From positions 1 through 64,000 of the forward strand of contig CAMOVK010000004.1 in NCBI GenBank assembly GCA_946627325.1: a DNA stretch of 64,000 bases, in the 5' to 3' direction. The translations under genes were made by a program, and so were the position numbers. Each line of letters opens with the position of its first letter. Positions within the stretch are counted from its first letter, which is position 1. Of the stretch, positions 33,633-42,100 are shown in pieces. This DNA is from an uncultured Prevotella sp. (GTDB lineage: Bacteria; Bacteroidota; Bacteroidia; Bacteroidales; Bacteroidaceae). The notes under the pieces were generated by a model. That model was not told the DNA's origin, did no database searches, and saw only the letters and a list, made by a program, of their open reading frames with translations.

Positions 33633-34964
33633 CTATTGCAACTTTCTTCTTATCTCTTCACTCTCTTTCTCATAGCCAGGCTTATTGAGAAGAGCAAACA
33701 TATTGCGCTTGTATGCCTCTACACCTGGTTGGTCGAACGGATTGACACCTTGCATCACACCACTTATTCCGCATGACAGGAAGAAGAAATAAATCAACTC
33801 GCCAAGGTAGAACTCATTGAGCTCAGGCATCAGTATGCGCATATTTGGCACACCACCATCAACGTGGGCAAGACGAGTGCCAAGCTCTGCCATCTTGTTA
33901 ACCTCATCGATACGCTTTCCAGCAAGGAAATTCAGTCCGTCAAGATTATCGTCATCGGCAGGGAAACTTAACACTTTTCGAGGGTGTTCGATGCTTATTA
34001 CGGTTTCAAAAATGGTGCGTTCGCCGTCTTGTATCCATTGTCCCATAGAATGAAGGTCGGTTGTAAAGTTGCACGAAGCAGGGAAAATGCCCTTCGACTG
34101 TTTGCCTTCGCTCTCGCCAAAGAGTTGCTTCCACCATTCAGCCACATAATGGAGCTTCGGGTGATAGTTGACTAATAGTTCTATCTTCTTACCTTCTCCG
34201 TAGAGCATCTGCCTCATAGAGGCGTACTGCTCGGCTATGTTATCATTGAAACTAACCTCACTTGAGCATAATTTCTCCATCTCTCTCGCTCCTGTGATGA
34301 GTTGTCGGATATCAAAACCAGCACAAGCTATAGGCAATAAACCTACTGGAGTGAGTACGGAAAAGCGTCCGCCTACATTATCGGGAATAACGAATGTCTT
34401 ATATCCCTCTATCTCTGCGACCTTACGAGCTGCACCTTTCTGAGCGTCGGTTATAGCCACTATCACTTCGCGAGACTCTTCCTTACCTCGTTGGCTCTCG
34501 CACTGCCGCTTCAGAAGACGAAAGGCAAGAGCAGTCTCTGTAGTAGTACCGCTTTTTGAGATATTGATTACTCCGAAGCGTTTGTCCTTCAAATAGTCGG
34601 TCAACTCAGCAAGATAGTCCTCACTGATGTTGTTTCCTGCAAAGAGTATCTCTGGCGAACAAGGACGGAACTGATTTTTCAGCGCCTCAATCACCGCCTT
34701 TGCTCCAAGATAGCTACCACCTATTCCTGCAACAACGATGGCATCGCAACGACTACGAAGATTGTCGGCTGTCGCAATGATATCATCGAGGAGAGCCTCA
34801 TCAGTTTCTGAGGGAAGACGGAGCCATCCCAAAAAGTCGTTTCCTTTGCAAGTGGACTGTTCCAAAGACAAGTGTGCCACTTTGACTCGCTGACCTATAG
34901 TGGTCATCTTTTCATGATGAAGAAAACCCAAAGCGTGGGCTGTGTCGAGAGTAATATGTTTCAT
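33633..34964 (-). CDS. pgi: Glucose-6-phosphate isomerase
   Basis: Glycolytic isomerase. The 443-residue protein, of the shorter bacterial type, has [32 protein letters not shown] and the signature [14 protein letters not shown]. Starts with ATG; 68-bp gap to the PorT-like gene upstream. No clear promoter box found. Confidence 0.95.
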   Translation of the reverse strand: MKHITLDTAHALGFLHHEKMTTIGQRVKVAHLSLEQSTCKGNDFLGWLRLPSETDEALLDDIIATADNLRSRCDAIVVAGIGGSYLGAKAVIEALKNQFRPCSPEILFAGNNISEDYLAELTDYLKDKRFGVINISKSGTTTETALAFRLLKRQCESQRGKEESREVIVAITDAQKGAARKVAEIEGYKTFVIPDNVGGRFSVLTPVGLLPIACAGFDIRQLITGAREMEKLCSSEVSFNDNIAEQYASMRQMLYGEGKKIELLVNYHPKLHYVAEWWKQLFGESEGKQSKGIFPASCNFTTDLHSMGQWIQDGERTIFETVISIEHPRKVLSFPADDDNLDGLNFLAGKRIDEVNKMAELGTRLAHVDGGVPNMRILMPELNEFYLGELIYFFFLSCGISGVMQGVNPFDQPGVEAYKRNMFALLNKPGYEKESEEIRRKLQ

Positions 34965-35022
34965 ATGGATTGTATTAATTGATTGTTATTGAGGGGGTTC
35001 TTTTTTTGTTTCACTGTTTAGT

Positions 35023-35772
35023 CTATTCAAAATAGAACGTCAGGGCAATCATTTTCGACCGTGCGTCACTGACGGAATTAGTGTACTGAAGCATGGTTTT
35101 GTCGCGAAGATGCTTACCATGCTCTGTGTCAAGACTATTTATAAGTCCATACATGAATTTCAGTTCGGTGCGAAACTTAACATAGGGAAGGTAAAAATCA
35201 CAACCCAAGCCTGCTTCGAGATAAGCATCGTAGCGTTTAAGTTTTAGGTAATCATCGTCCTTAGGAGTTAAATTGAGCATCGGATTGACACCCAGCATTA
35301 TGTATGGGCGATGATTATTAAATCTCGGACCAGCAAAAATCAAGTCTGAAGCCACCGAAATATACGCCGATTTCATCTCTTGACGTTCTTCCGTAGGGCT
35401 ACCGTCAGACAAGGGCAAACTGAAGTTGCGAAACGTAAAATGGCGCGTACCAAAATACATCGTTGGTGCTACGCGAAACTGGAAATTCTCCGATAGTCGC
35501 AATTCACCAAGCACACCAACGGTAAAGCCAACGTCCCAGCGATCTTGATCTACGGTAACAAGCCGCTCCGACGTAGTGCCATCATCGAGAGTAAGCATCG
35601 TAGGACCAACGTTTTTGAACTCTATATCCTGAACATGAGTACCTACAAGAGCACCAAAATGGAATGGTCGCAAATCGGTATAAGGACGATTCTGAACCTT
35701 ACGGCTCTGAGCAAAAACTCCTATCACCGACAGAACCATATAGAAATATGTAAATAGAATAAGACGTCTCAT
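35023..35772 (-). CDS. porT: PorT-family outer-membrane beta-barrel protein
   Basis: The 249-residue protein has a signal peptide ending FAQ, then RPYTDLRPFHFGALVGTHVQD, the opening typical of PorT/SprT, a component needed for type IX secretion. A small barrel of alternating strands ends in ALTFYFE. Two neighbouring or nearby secreted proteins carry T9SS-like tails, which fits. A general porin-family protein is the alternative. Confidence 0.8.
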   Translation of the reverse strand: MRRLILFTYFYMVLSVIGVFAQSRKVQNRPYTDLRPFHFGALVGTHVQDIEFKNVGPTMLTLDDGTTSERLVTVDQDRWDVGFTVGVLGELRLSENFQFRVAPTMYFGTRHFTFRNFSLPLSDGSPTEERQEMKSAYISVASDLIFAGPRFNNHRPYIMLGVNPMLNLTPKDDDYLKLKRYDAYLEAGLGCDFYLPYVKFRTELKFMYGLINSLDTEHGKHLRDKTMLQYTNSVSDARSKMIALTFYFE

Positions 35773-35813
35773 TATATCATATAACGATTTTATCGGTATT
35801 TTATTGTAGAAGA

Positions 35814-35845
35814 TTTGGCTTTTTCATAACCATTCGTTACATTTG
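35814..35845 (+). promoter_or_regulatory. Promoter of the M6 protease gene
   Basis: TTTG (35814-35817), 20 bp, TACATTTG (35838-35845); the ATG is at 35916, so the leader is about 60-65 nt and A-rich. Confidence 0.85.
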
Positions 35846-35915
35846 CAGCCCTAAAACTTTAATATTAAAAGAGAAAAATCAACAAAAAATTAATAGTAAG
35901 AAACTTATTACAACA

Positions 35916-38030
35916 ATGAAAAAGACACTTATTACATTCGCTCTAATACTCGCCACTGCGACTGTTTGGGCTATTCCTGCAAAACGCGGAATATGGAAAT
36001 CTATCACATTGGCTGACGGAACGACAGTCAAGGTGGAACTTCGTGGCGACGAACATGCAAATTGGTTACAGGCAGCAGACGGTAAAATCTACATACCGAC
36101 AGCTACTGACGACATCTATCAAGAAGTAAACAAAGAAACCATAATGACTCGGGCAAAAGCCAGAAAGGTTCAATCGGAAACGATAAGACGCTCACGTTTG
36201 AACGCTATGAAACGAGTTGGCGGCTTCTTTGGAATGAAAAAAGCATTGGTGATACTCGTAGAATTTGCCGACAAATCATTCCGCGAATCCAACGACTTGG
36301 CACGCTATAAACGCATAATCAACGAAGTTGGCTTTAAGGACGGCTCGTTCTACGGAAGCGTTCGCGACTATTTCCTCGCACAAAGCAGTGGACAATTCGA
36401 CCTTAACTTCGACGTAGTAGGTCCTTATAGCTTAAACAACAACTACTCATATTACGGAGGAAACAGCACCAATGGTGACAGACGACCTGGAGCAATGATT
36501 GCCGAAGCCCTGATATCAGCCGATGAAGATGTTGATTTCTCACTCTATGATTGGGATGGCGACGGAGAAGTGGAACAGGTTTACATCGTATATGCAGGTC
36601 AGGGAGAGGCTGACGGAGGTAGTGCAAACACTGTGTGGCCTCACGCATGGGCTCTCAGCGCAAGCGATTATGGGCAAACACTTACGCTTGACAACGTAAC
36701 ACTCGACACTTATGCTTGCGGAAACGAAATCAATGGTTACAACCAAACAACAGGAATAGGCACAATGTGTCACGAATTCTCACACTGTATGGGCTTCCCC
36801 GATTTCTACGATACCAGTGATTATGGCAATAATTTCGGTATGGGAGACTGGGACTTGATGTGCTCGGGTAGTTATAATGGCAACGGATATCAACCAGCGG
36901 GTTACACAAGCTATGAACGAATGGTGTGCGGATGGATTGAACCAAAGGTGTTAGAAAACGACACTATCGTTAGCGATATGCAACCATTGAGTGAAGGCGG
37001 AGAGGCATTTATTATTTACAATAAGGCTTATCCCGACGAATACGTCATGCTCGAAAATCGTGCAAAGACAAATTGGGACAGCAGTCTACCAGGCGAAGGA
37101 ATGCTTGCATTATATGTAGATTATGACGAATTGATATGGGAATACAATTATCCTAACGCTTACGTTGCATATCAAGGATTGCCTTCAAACACCTACGAAC
37201 GCATGACAATCTTCCCTGCTAACAACTACAAGAGCAATTATTATCAGTCAGGCAACCCTTATCCATATAACAACAACGACTCGCTGACAAACACTTCGCG
37301 TCCTGCACTCAAGCTCAACCATGCCAACACTGATGGAAAGAAACTGCTAAACGTAGGCATTCTTAATATCAGACTAAGCAGCGACAACGTTGTTTCATTC
37401 AATTTCAGAGGAGCAAAAGAAACTATTGTAATCGATGATGAGCGCCCTGAAAATGCTATTTTCTACGAATCGTTTGACCAATGTGCAGGAACAGGTGGCA
37501 ACGACGATGTTTGGAGTGGTGCTACAACAGCTTCAGCTTCCTTCTTGCCCGATATGACTGGATGGAGTTATGTTAACGCCGCAGGGGCTAACAAGTGCGC
37601 CAAGTTTGGCTCAGGCTCAAAGAGCGGCGAGGTGACAACACCACAATTCACCGTTGAAGGCGAAGCCGACTTCTCGTTCCGCGCTGCTCCTTGGGGTGCA
37701 GACGACACAGCACTGACACTTAGCATCAGTGGCGATGCAACGATTGAACCATCCGAATTGACGATGACATCGCAGCAATGGACAGAATTCAAAACCAAGA
37801 TTGTGGGCAATGGACCTGTTACCATAACCTTTACTCCTGCAAAACGATTCTTCCTCGACCATGTAGCAGCAGTGAGTCCAGAGAATGTAGGAATAAACGA
37901 AACAATCTACGGAAAGACAGACTATATGCCTGCAGCTATCTACAGCATAGACGGACGATATCTGGGCACCAACTTCGATGCACTCGGACGAGGCATATAC
38001 ATCGTCAATGGCAAAAAGATTGTGAAGTAA
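35916..38030 (+). CDS. M6-family secreted metalloprotease with T9SS-like C-terminal tail
   Basis: The 704-residue protein has a signal peptide (LITFALILATATVWA), an M6 domain with GSVRDYFLAQSSGQFDL and DWDGDGEVEQVYIVYAGQGE, and the zinc site HEFSHCMGFPDFYD (HEFSH at 286-290 with a downstream Asp ligand). A jelly-roll-like domain (about 510-660) follows. The end, IYSIDGRYLG...GRGIYIVNGKKIVK, looks like a type IX secretion sorting tail. It is therefore probably an exported or surface-bound protease. It stands 62 bp before the radical SAM/lipoprotein pair. Confidence 0.88.
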   Translation: MKKTLITFALILATATVWAIPAKRGIWKSITLADGTTVKVELRGDEHANWLQAADGKIYIPTATDDIYQEVNKETIMTRAKARKVQSETIRRSRLNAMKRVGGFFGMKKALVILVEFADKSFRESNDLARYKRIINEVGFKDGSFYGSVRDYFLAQSSGQFDLNFDVVGPYSLNNNYSYYGGNSTNGDRRPGAMIAEALISADEDVDFSLYDWDGDGEVEQVYIVYAGQGEADGGSANTVWPHAWALSASDYGQTLTLDNVTLDTYACGNEINGYNQTTGIGTMCHEFSHCMGFPDFYDTSDYGNNFGMGDWDLMCSGSYNGNGYQPAGYTSYERMVCGWIEPKVLENDTIVSDMQPLSEGGEAFIIYNKAYPDEYVMLENRAKTNWDSSLPGEGMLALYVDYDELIWEYNYPNAYVAYQGLPSNTYERMTIFPANNYKSNYYQSGNPYPYNNNDSLTNTSRPALKLNHANTDGKKLLNVGILNIRLSSDNVVSFNFRGAKETIVIDDERPENAIFYESFDQCAGTGGNDDVWSGATTASASFLPDMTGWSYVNAAGANKCAKFGSGSKSGEVTTPQFTVEGEADFSFRAAPWGADDTALTLSISGDATIEPSELTMTSQQWTEFKTKIVGNGPVTITFTPAKRFFLDHVAAVSPENVGINETIYGKTDYMPAAIYSIDGRYLGTNFDALGRGIYIVNGKKIVK

Positions 38031-38092
38031 CACGTTTGAAGACCACAGCATATCTTCAACAAAAGACAAGAACTAAACAAACTATAAGACTA

Positions 38093-38359
38093 TTGAAACG
38101 ATATAGATGCCGACTACCATTAGCCCTAACATCAGCACTTATGACGATGTTAGGGCTTGGTGGTTGCAACACAAAGAAGGCAGCTATCGAACCTGAACAA
38201 CGCCAAAAAGCCGAGCAATCCATGAGAGATAGTATCGAAAAGGATACCGACATGGAACGCATCGGTCGGAGTGTGCTACTCTATGGAGTACCAAACATGA
38301 AATTCCGCGAAATGGTAACAGATAGCCTGCCTGAACAATCTTCCACCACCGATGAGTGA
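38093..38359 (+). CDS. Small lipoprotein of the rSAM/lipoprotein system (TTG start)
   Basis: An 88-residue protein that the ORF track shows only as part of a longer, wrong ORF. From the TTG at 38093 it reads as a clean lipoprotein signal peptide with lipobox LGGC (Cys25), a charged helix (EQRQKAEQSMRDSIEKD), then the motif SVLLYGVPNMKFREM and an acidic Ser/Thr tail. It overlaps the radical SAM gene by 8 bp. I recall a Bacteroidota pair (TIGR04133 radical SAM with TIGR04134 lipoprotein) whose small partner is thought to be modified; the YGVP motif would fit. No modified product is known to me. An ATG start at codon 17 or 19 would destroy the signal peptide. Confidence 0.75.
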   Translation: MKRYRCRLPLALTSALMTMLGLGGCNTKKAAIEPEQRQKAEQSMRDSIEKDTDMERIGRSVLLYGVPNMKFREMVTDSLPEQSSTTDE

Positions 38360-39461
38360 AAGGATAGATATTCGCAAGCGGTTGGGTCTGGAATTGCAAC
38401 GCAGCATACACAAGCGACTGATAGAAGAGCATCCGCTTTATCAGTTGTTTTGGGAGTGTACGCTGCGTTGCAATTTGCATTGTCAACACTGCGGCAGCGA
38501 TTGCAAAACATCGGCATCAACGCCCGACATGCCCTTAGACGATTTCCTTCGTGTTCTCGACAGCATCAGCCGACAATACGACCCACACAAGGTGTTTGTC
38601 ATTATCACAGGAGGAGAACCTCTGATGCGACAGGATTTAGAGTTATGCGGAAGAAAAATCTACGACAAAGGATTTCCTTGGGGAATGGTCACCAATGGTT
38701 TTGCACTGACAGGGGAACGCCTACGTGGACTTGTTGAAGCAGGGCTGCACACAGTGAGCATCAGTCTCGACGGAATGGAAGAGGCACATAATTGGATGAG
38801 AGGCTCGCAAGAAAGCTTTCAAAGAGTGTCTGAAGCTATCGATCTGATGGTCAAAGAGAAATCAATCTTGTTTGACGTTGTCACTTGTGTAACTGAGAAA
38901 AACATTGACCAGCTCGACAATCTTCGTGATTTCCTTGTCCACAAAGGAGTACGTCGCTGGCGATTACTAACTGTTTTTCCCGTAGGAAGAGGTGCTACGA
39001 ATCGTCATCTACAACTCTCTCATGCACAATTCCGCCAGCTTATGGAGTTTATAAAAAAGTCTAACATAGCACAAACACACACACCATCAGGGCAAGCGAC
39101 TGGAAAGGATATACAAATCGAATATGGTTGCGAAGGTTTTTTAGGCAACTACGAGTTCGATGTCCGCAACGATGCGTTCTTCTGCAAAGCGGGCATTACC
39201 GTTGGCAGCGTCCTTGCAGATGGCTCTATTGCCGCCTGCGCATCGATTAGAAGCGATTATAATCAAGGCAATATCTACTGTGATGATTTCCTCGAGGTTT
39301 GGGAAAATCGCTATTCTGTCTATCGCGAGCGGAAATGGATGAAGCAAGGAGAATGTGGGGAGTGTAAGGTTTGGCGATATTGCCATGGTGGTGCATTGCA
39401 CCTTCGCGATGATAAAGGCAATATGTTGGCTTGCAACTATTTGAGAATTAATAAAAACTAA
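38352..39461 (+). CDS. Radical SAM/SPASM protein of the rSAM/lipoprotein system
   Basis: The 369-residue protein has the radical SAM cluster motif C40-x3-C44-x2-C47 (RCNLHCQHC) with an extra Cys at 36, the GGEP motif (ITGGEPLMR) and a Cys-rich C-terminal SPASM region (CKAGITVGS, CASIRSDY, GECGECKVWRYCHGG, ACNYL). SPASM proteins usually modify a peptide or protein. The overlapping small lipoprotein gene is the natural substrate candidate. The chemistry is unknown. Confidence 0.88.
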   Translation: MSERIDIRKRLGLELQRSIHKRLIEEHPLYQLFWECTLRCNLHCQHCGSDCKTSASTPDMPLDDFLRVLDSISRQYDPHKVFVIITGGEPLMRQDLELCGRKIYDKGFPWGMVTNGFALTGERLRGLVEAGLHTVSISLDGMEEAHNWMRGSQESFQRVSEAIDLMVKEKSILFDVVTCVTEKNIDQLDNLRDFLVHKGVRRWRLLTVFPVGRGATNRHLQLSHAQFRQLMEFIKKSNIAQTHTPSGQATGKDIQIEYGCEGFLGNYEFDVRNDAFFCKAGITVGSVLADGSIAACASIRSDYNQGNIYCDDFLEVWENRYSVYRERKWMKQGECGECKVWRYCHGGALHLRDDKGNMLACNYLRINKN

Positions 39462-39484
39462 AGTATAATCTTGTCTTATAAACT

Positions 39485-39524
39485 AATTCGAGCCGAAAGC
39501 AGTATCGCTTCGGCTCGAATTTTG
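39485..39524. terminator. Terminator after the radical SAM gene
   Basis: AATTCGAGCCGAA pairs perfectly with TTCGGCTCGAATT across an 11-nt loop, followed by TTTG and AT-rich sequence. It sits between convergent genes. Confidence 0.8.
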
Positions 39525-39579
39525 TTTGGTATTTTTCTTGTTAAAAAAGCTGTGAAAATACTTATTTGTTGTTCACTTG

Positions 39580-41568
39580 TTATGCGCTTTTTCTTGTGGC
39601 GCGTATGAAGTAAGATATCAGAATTAGGTATGCTCCGAGTGCTAAAAGTTCGGAAAGTGAATTTGCTATCCACTCTTCGTTTATGAAGTTGAGGTTTGCG
39701 AATCGCATGATTGCACTGACAACTCCCATCAATGCTCCTCCTGCAATGAAACCAGAGGCTATCAATGTGCCCTTCTCACCGCGTTCTTTGTTGACAGCTT
39801 CATCCTTGCTTCGTGTTGTTACGAACCAGTTCACAGCACCTCCTATGAGCAGAGGGATGTTAAGCTGTATTGGTATAAACATACCTAAAGCAAAAGGCAG
39901 TGCTGGTATCTTGCAAGCAGTAAGTACTATTGCTATTACTGCACCTATGGCATACAATTCCCACGGAGCACCGACACCATTCATCAAGGGGTCGATAACC
40001 GCAGCCATGGCATTAGCCTGTGGCGCAGCGAGTTCGCCCGATGTAAAGCCATAGGTCTCATTGAGAAGCATCATAACACCACCAACTGTTGCAGCAGACA
40101 CGAGAGTGCCGAGGAATTTCCATGTTTCTTGTTTCTTTGGAGTACTTCCGAGCCAATAGCCTACCTTAAGGTCGGTGATGAATGCTCCAGCCATCGAGAG
40201 GGCTGTGCACACAACTCCGCCCATTATCAGTGCTGCTACCATACCGCTTGTACCCTTCAAGCCTACAGCGACCATAACGACAGATGCCAAAATGAGAGTC
40301 ATCAGCGTCATTCCCGACACAGGATTAGAACCCACTATGGCTATGGCATTTGCTGCTACGGTGGTGAAGAGGAAAGCAATGACTGTCACAAGCAATATGC
40401 CAACAATGGCATGAAGCAGGTTTCCGTCCATCACTCCAAGCCAGAAGAACAAGAAAGTAACCAATATAGTCACAATGCTTCCTACGGCTATTACTTTGAA
40501 AGCGATATCGCGCTGTGTGCGTTTCAGTTGTTTATCAACTCCGCTCTTTCCTTTCATCTCATTGGCTGCAAGCGAAACGGCATCCTTGATGATACCCCAC
40601 GACTTGATAATACCAATAATTCCAGCCATTGCAATACCGCCGATACCTATGCTTCGACCATAGTTCATGAAAATCTCTTCTGCCGACATTTCGCCAACTT
40701 TTTGAGTAATTGCTGGATTCCAGAGGTTCAAGACTGTGTCGTGGAACAGCAGATTCATGCCCGGCACCACCAACCACCATACAGCCAACGAGCCGAGACA
40801 GATTATCAGAGCATATTTCAGACCTATAATAAAGCCCAGACCAAGAACGGCTGCACTTGTATTTATCTTGAAAACGAGTTTTAGTTTGTCGGCAATGGTC
40901 TCGCCGAATGAAAACATTCGCGTTGTCACTTGTTCGTTCCATAGTCCGAAGGCACTGACAGCAAAATCATAAAGACCTCCGACTAAACCTGCCAGCACAA
41001 GCGGTTTTGCTTGGTCTCCACCCTTGCTTCCATTCACCAGCACTTGCGTTGTGGCAGTAGCTTCAGGGAATGGATACTTTCCGTGCATATCGCTGACAAA
41101 GTACTTGCGGAAAGGTATTAGGAAAAGAATACCTATTATTCCTCCGAGTGCAGACGCAATAAATATCTTCATGAATGATGCACTCATGTCGGGATACTTT
41201 GCTTGCAGTATATATAGCGCAGGCAACGTGAAGATTGCTCCAGCCACCACTGCTCCCGAGCATGCTCCGATGCTCTGAATGATTACGTTCTCTCCCAGCG
41301 CTTTTGAGCGTTTCGTTGCTGTTGAGACACCAACGGCAATAATAGCAATAGGAATAGCAGCTTCGAACACTTGACCTACTTTCAGTCCGAGATATGCTGC
41401 TGCGGCAGAGAACAATACTGCCATGAGTATTCCCCACGTCAGCGACCATGCGTTTACTTCTGGGTAAACCTTGTCGGGCGACATCACGGGTTCGTATTCC
41501 TCACCTTTTTTCAACTCCCGAAAGGCATTTTCGGGCAACTGAATCATGTCTTTTTCTTTATCTTCCAT
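39580..41568 (-). CDS. OPT-family oligopeptide/metal-chelate transporter
   Basis: The 662-residue integral membrane protein has many hydrophobic helices and the OPT blocks VNAWSLTWGILMAVLFSAAAAYLGLKVGQ, KYPFPEATATTQVLV and GSNPVSGMTLMTLI. OPT proteins import small peptides or metal chelates. A small HExxH-containing membrane protein lies 2 bp upstream on the same strand. Substrate unknown. Confidence 0.9.
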   Translation of the reverse strand: MEDKEKDMIQLPENAFRELKKGEEYEPVMSPDKVYPEVNAWSLTWGILMAVLFSAAAAYLGLKVGQVFEAAIPIAIIAVGVSTATKRSKALGENVIIQSIGACSGAVVAGAIFTLPALYILQAKYPDMSASFMKIFIASALGGIIGILFLIPFRKYFVSDMHGKYPFPEATATTQVLVNGSKGGDQAKPLVLAGLVGGLYDFAVSAFGLWNEQVTTRMFSFGETIADKLKLVFKINTSAAVLGLGFIIGLKYALIICLGSLAVWWLVVPGMNLLFHDTVLNLWNPAITQKVGEMSAEEIFMNYGRSIGIGGIAMAGIIGIIKSWGIIKDAVSLAANEMKGKSGVDKQLKRTQRDIAFKVIAVGSIVTILVTFLFFWLGVMDGNLLHAIVGILLVTVIAFLFTTVAANAIAIVGSNPVSGMTLMTLILASVVMVAVGLKGTSGMVAALIMGGVVCTALSMAGAFITDLKVGYWLGSTPKKQETWKFLGTLVSAATVGGVMMLLNETYGFTSGELAAPQANAMAAVIDPLMNGVGAPWELYAIGAVIAIVLTACKIPALPFALGMFIPIQLNIPLLIGGAVNWFVTTRSKDEAVNKERGEKGTLIASGFIAGGALMGVVSAIMRFANLNFINEEWIANSLSELLALGAYLILISYFIRATRKSA

Positions 41569-41570
41569 TT

Positions 41571-41900
41571 TTATTTAGTTTGATTGTTATCTTTCATTAG
41601 CCATGCGTAATGTCTGCGTCGGTTGAGATAGTCGAGGTCGTCTTGATGAAGATAAGCCTCGCGCTCAAATCTCAACTGCCGATAAGCATTCCCCTTACGA
41701 AACAATCGGATTATCCATTCTACGACATACCATAGATAGAACCCTACTACAGCCATTTCGAGTATCTGCGCTGTATGGATGCGTTCGTGATTTATCAACT
41801 CTGGAGTAATCTTCACTCCGCGCCTCACAAACAGCAGTCCGAGAAGATTGATTGCATTGAACCGACGAAAAGGCAACAGGCTGTTTCGAATGATTAGCAT
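41571..41900 (-). CDS. Small membrane-associated HExxH protein
   Basis: The 109-residue protein has HERIH at residues 38-42, two hydrophobic stretches, and FEREAY near residue 81 with a Glu that could be a third zinc ligand. That is the arrangement of a minimal gluzincin-like zinc site, but no known peptidase family is certain. It is only 2 bp from the OPT gene and probably co-transcribed. A TACATTTG box lies only 5 bp upstream of the ATG, so the true start may be different. Confidence 0.65.
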   Translation of the reverse strand: MLIIRNSLLPFRRFNAINLLGLLFVRRGVKITPELINHERIHTAQILEMAVVGFYLWYVVEWIIRLFRKGNAYRQLRFEREAYLHQDDLDYLNRRRHYAWLMKDNNQTK

Positions 41901-41975
41901 GCGGCAAATGTAGAAAAATTATATATAAATAATGTATTATGTCGTGAAAAAATCCCCAAAAGCGTTCTCTTTTAT

Positions 41976-42008
41976 GCCGATTTGTCAGCAACAACAGCCA
42001 TTTTGTCA
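41976..42008 (+). promoter_or_regulatory. Candidate stress-regulatory direct repeat upstream of clpB
   Basis: GCCGATTTGTCA (41976-41987) and GCCATTTTGTCA (41997-42008) agree at 10 of 12 positions and start 21 bp apart, two helical turns. They lie about 92 bp before the clpB ATG. No standard TTTG/TAnnTTTG promoter is seen here, so a dedicated regulator or sigma factor is possible. Confidence 0.5.
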
Positions 42009-42100
42009 TAAAATATTATTGGGGCATAACATTTGGAAACTCTTATTTTAGAAACTGAAAACATGAAAAACAACATAACATTTAGAAAGGAGAAACAAAC

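Noticed and set aside
37778-38092. N-terminal part of the 193-residue ORF 37778-38359
   Set aside because: It overlaps the conserved tail of the M6 protease in another frame; only the part from the TTG at 38093 has lipoprotein features.
40129-40884. 251-residue plus-strand ORF opposite the OPT transporter
   Set aside because: Antisense shadow; the minus-strand frame encodes a clear OPT protein.
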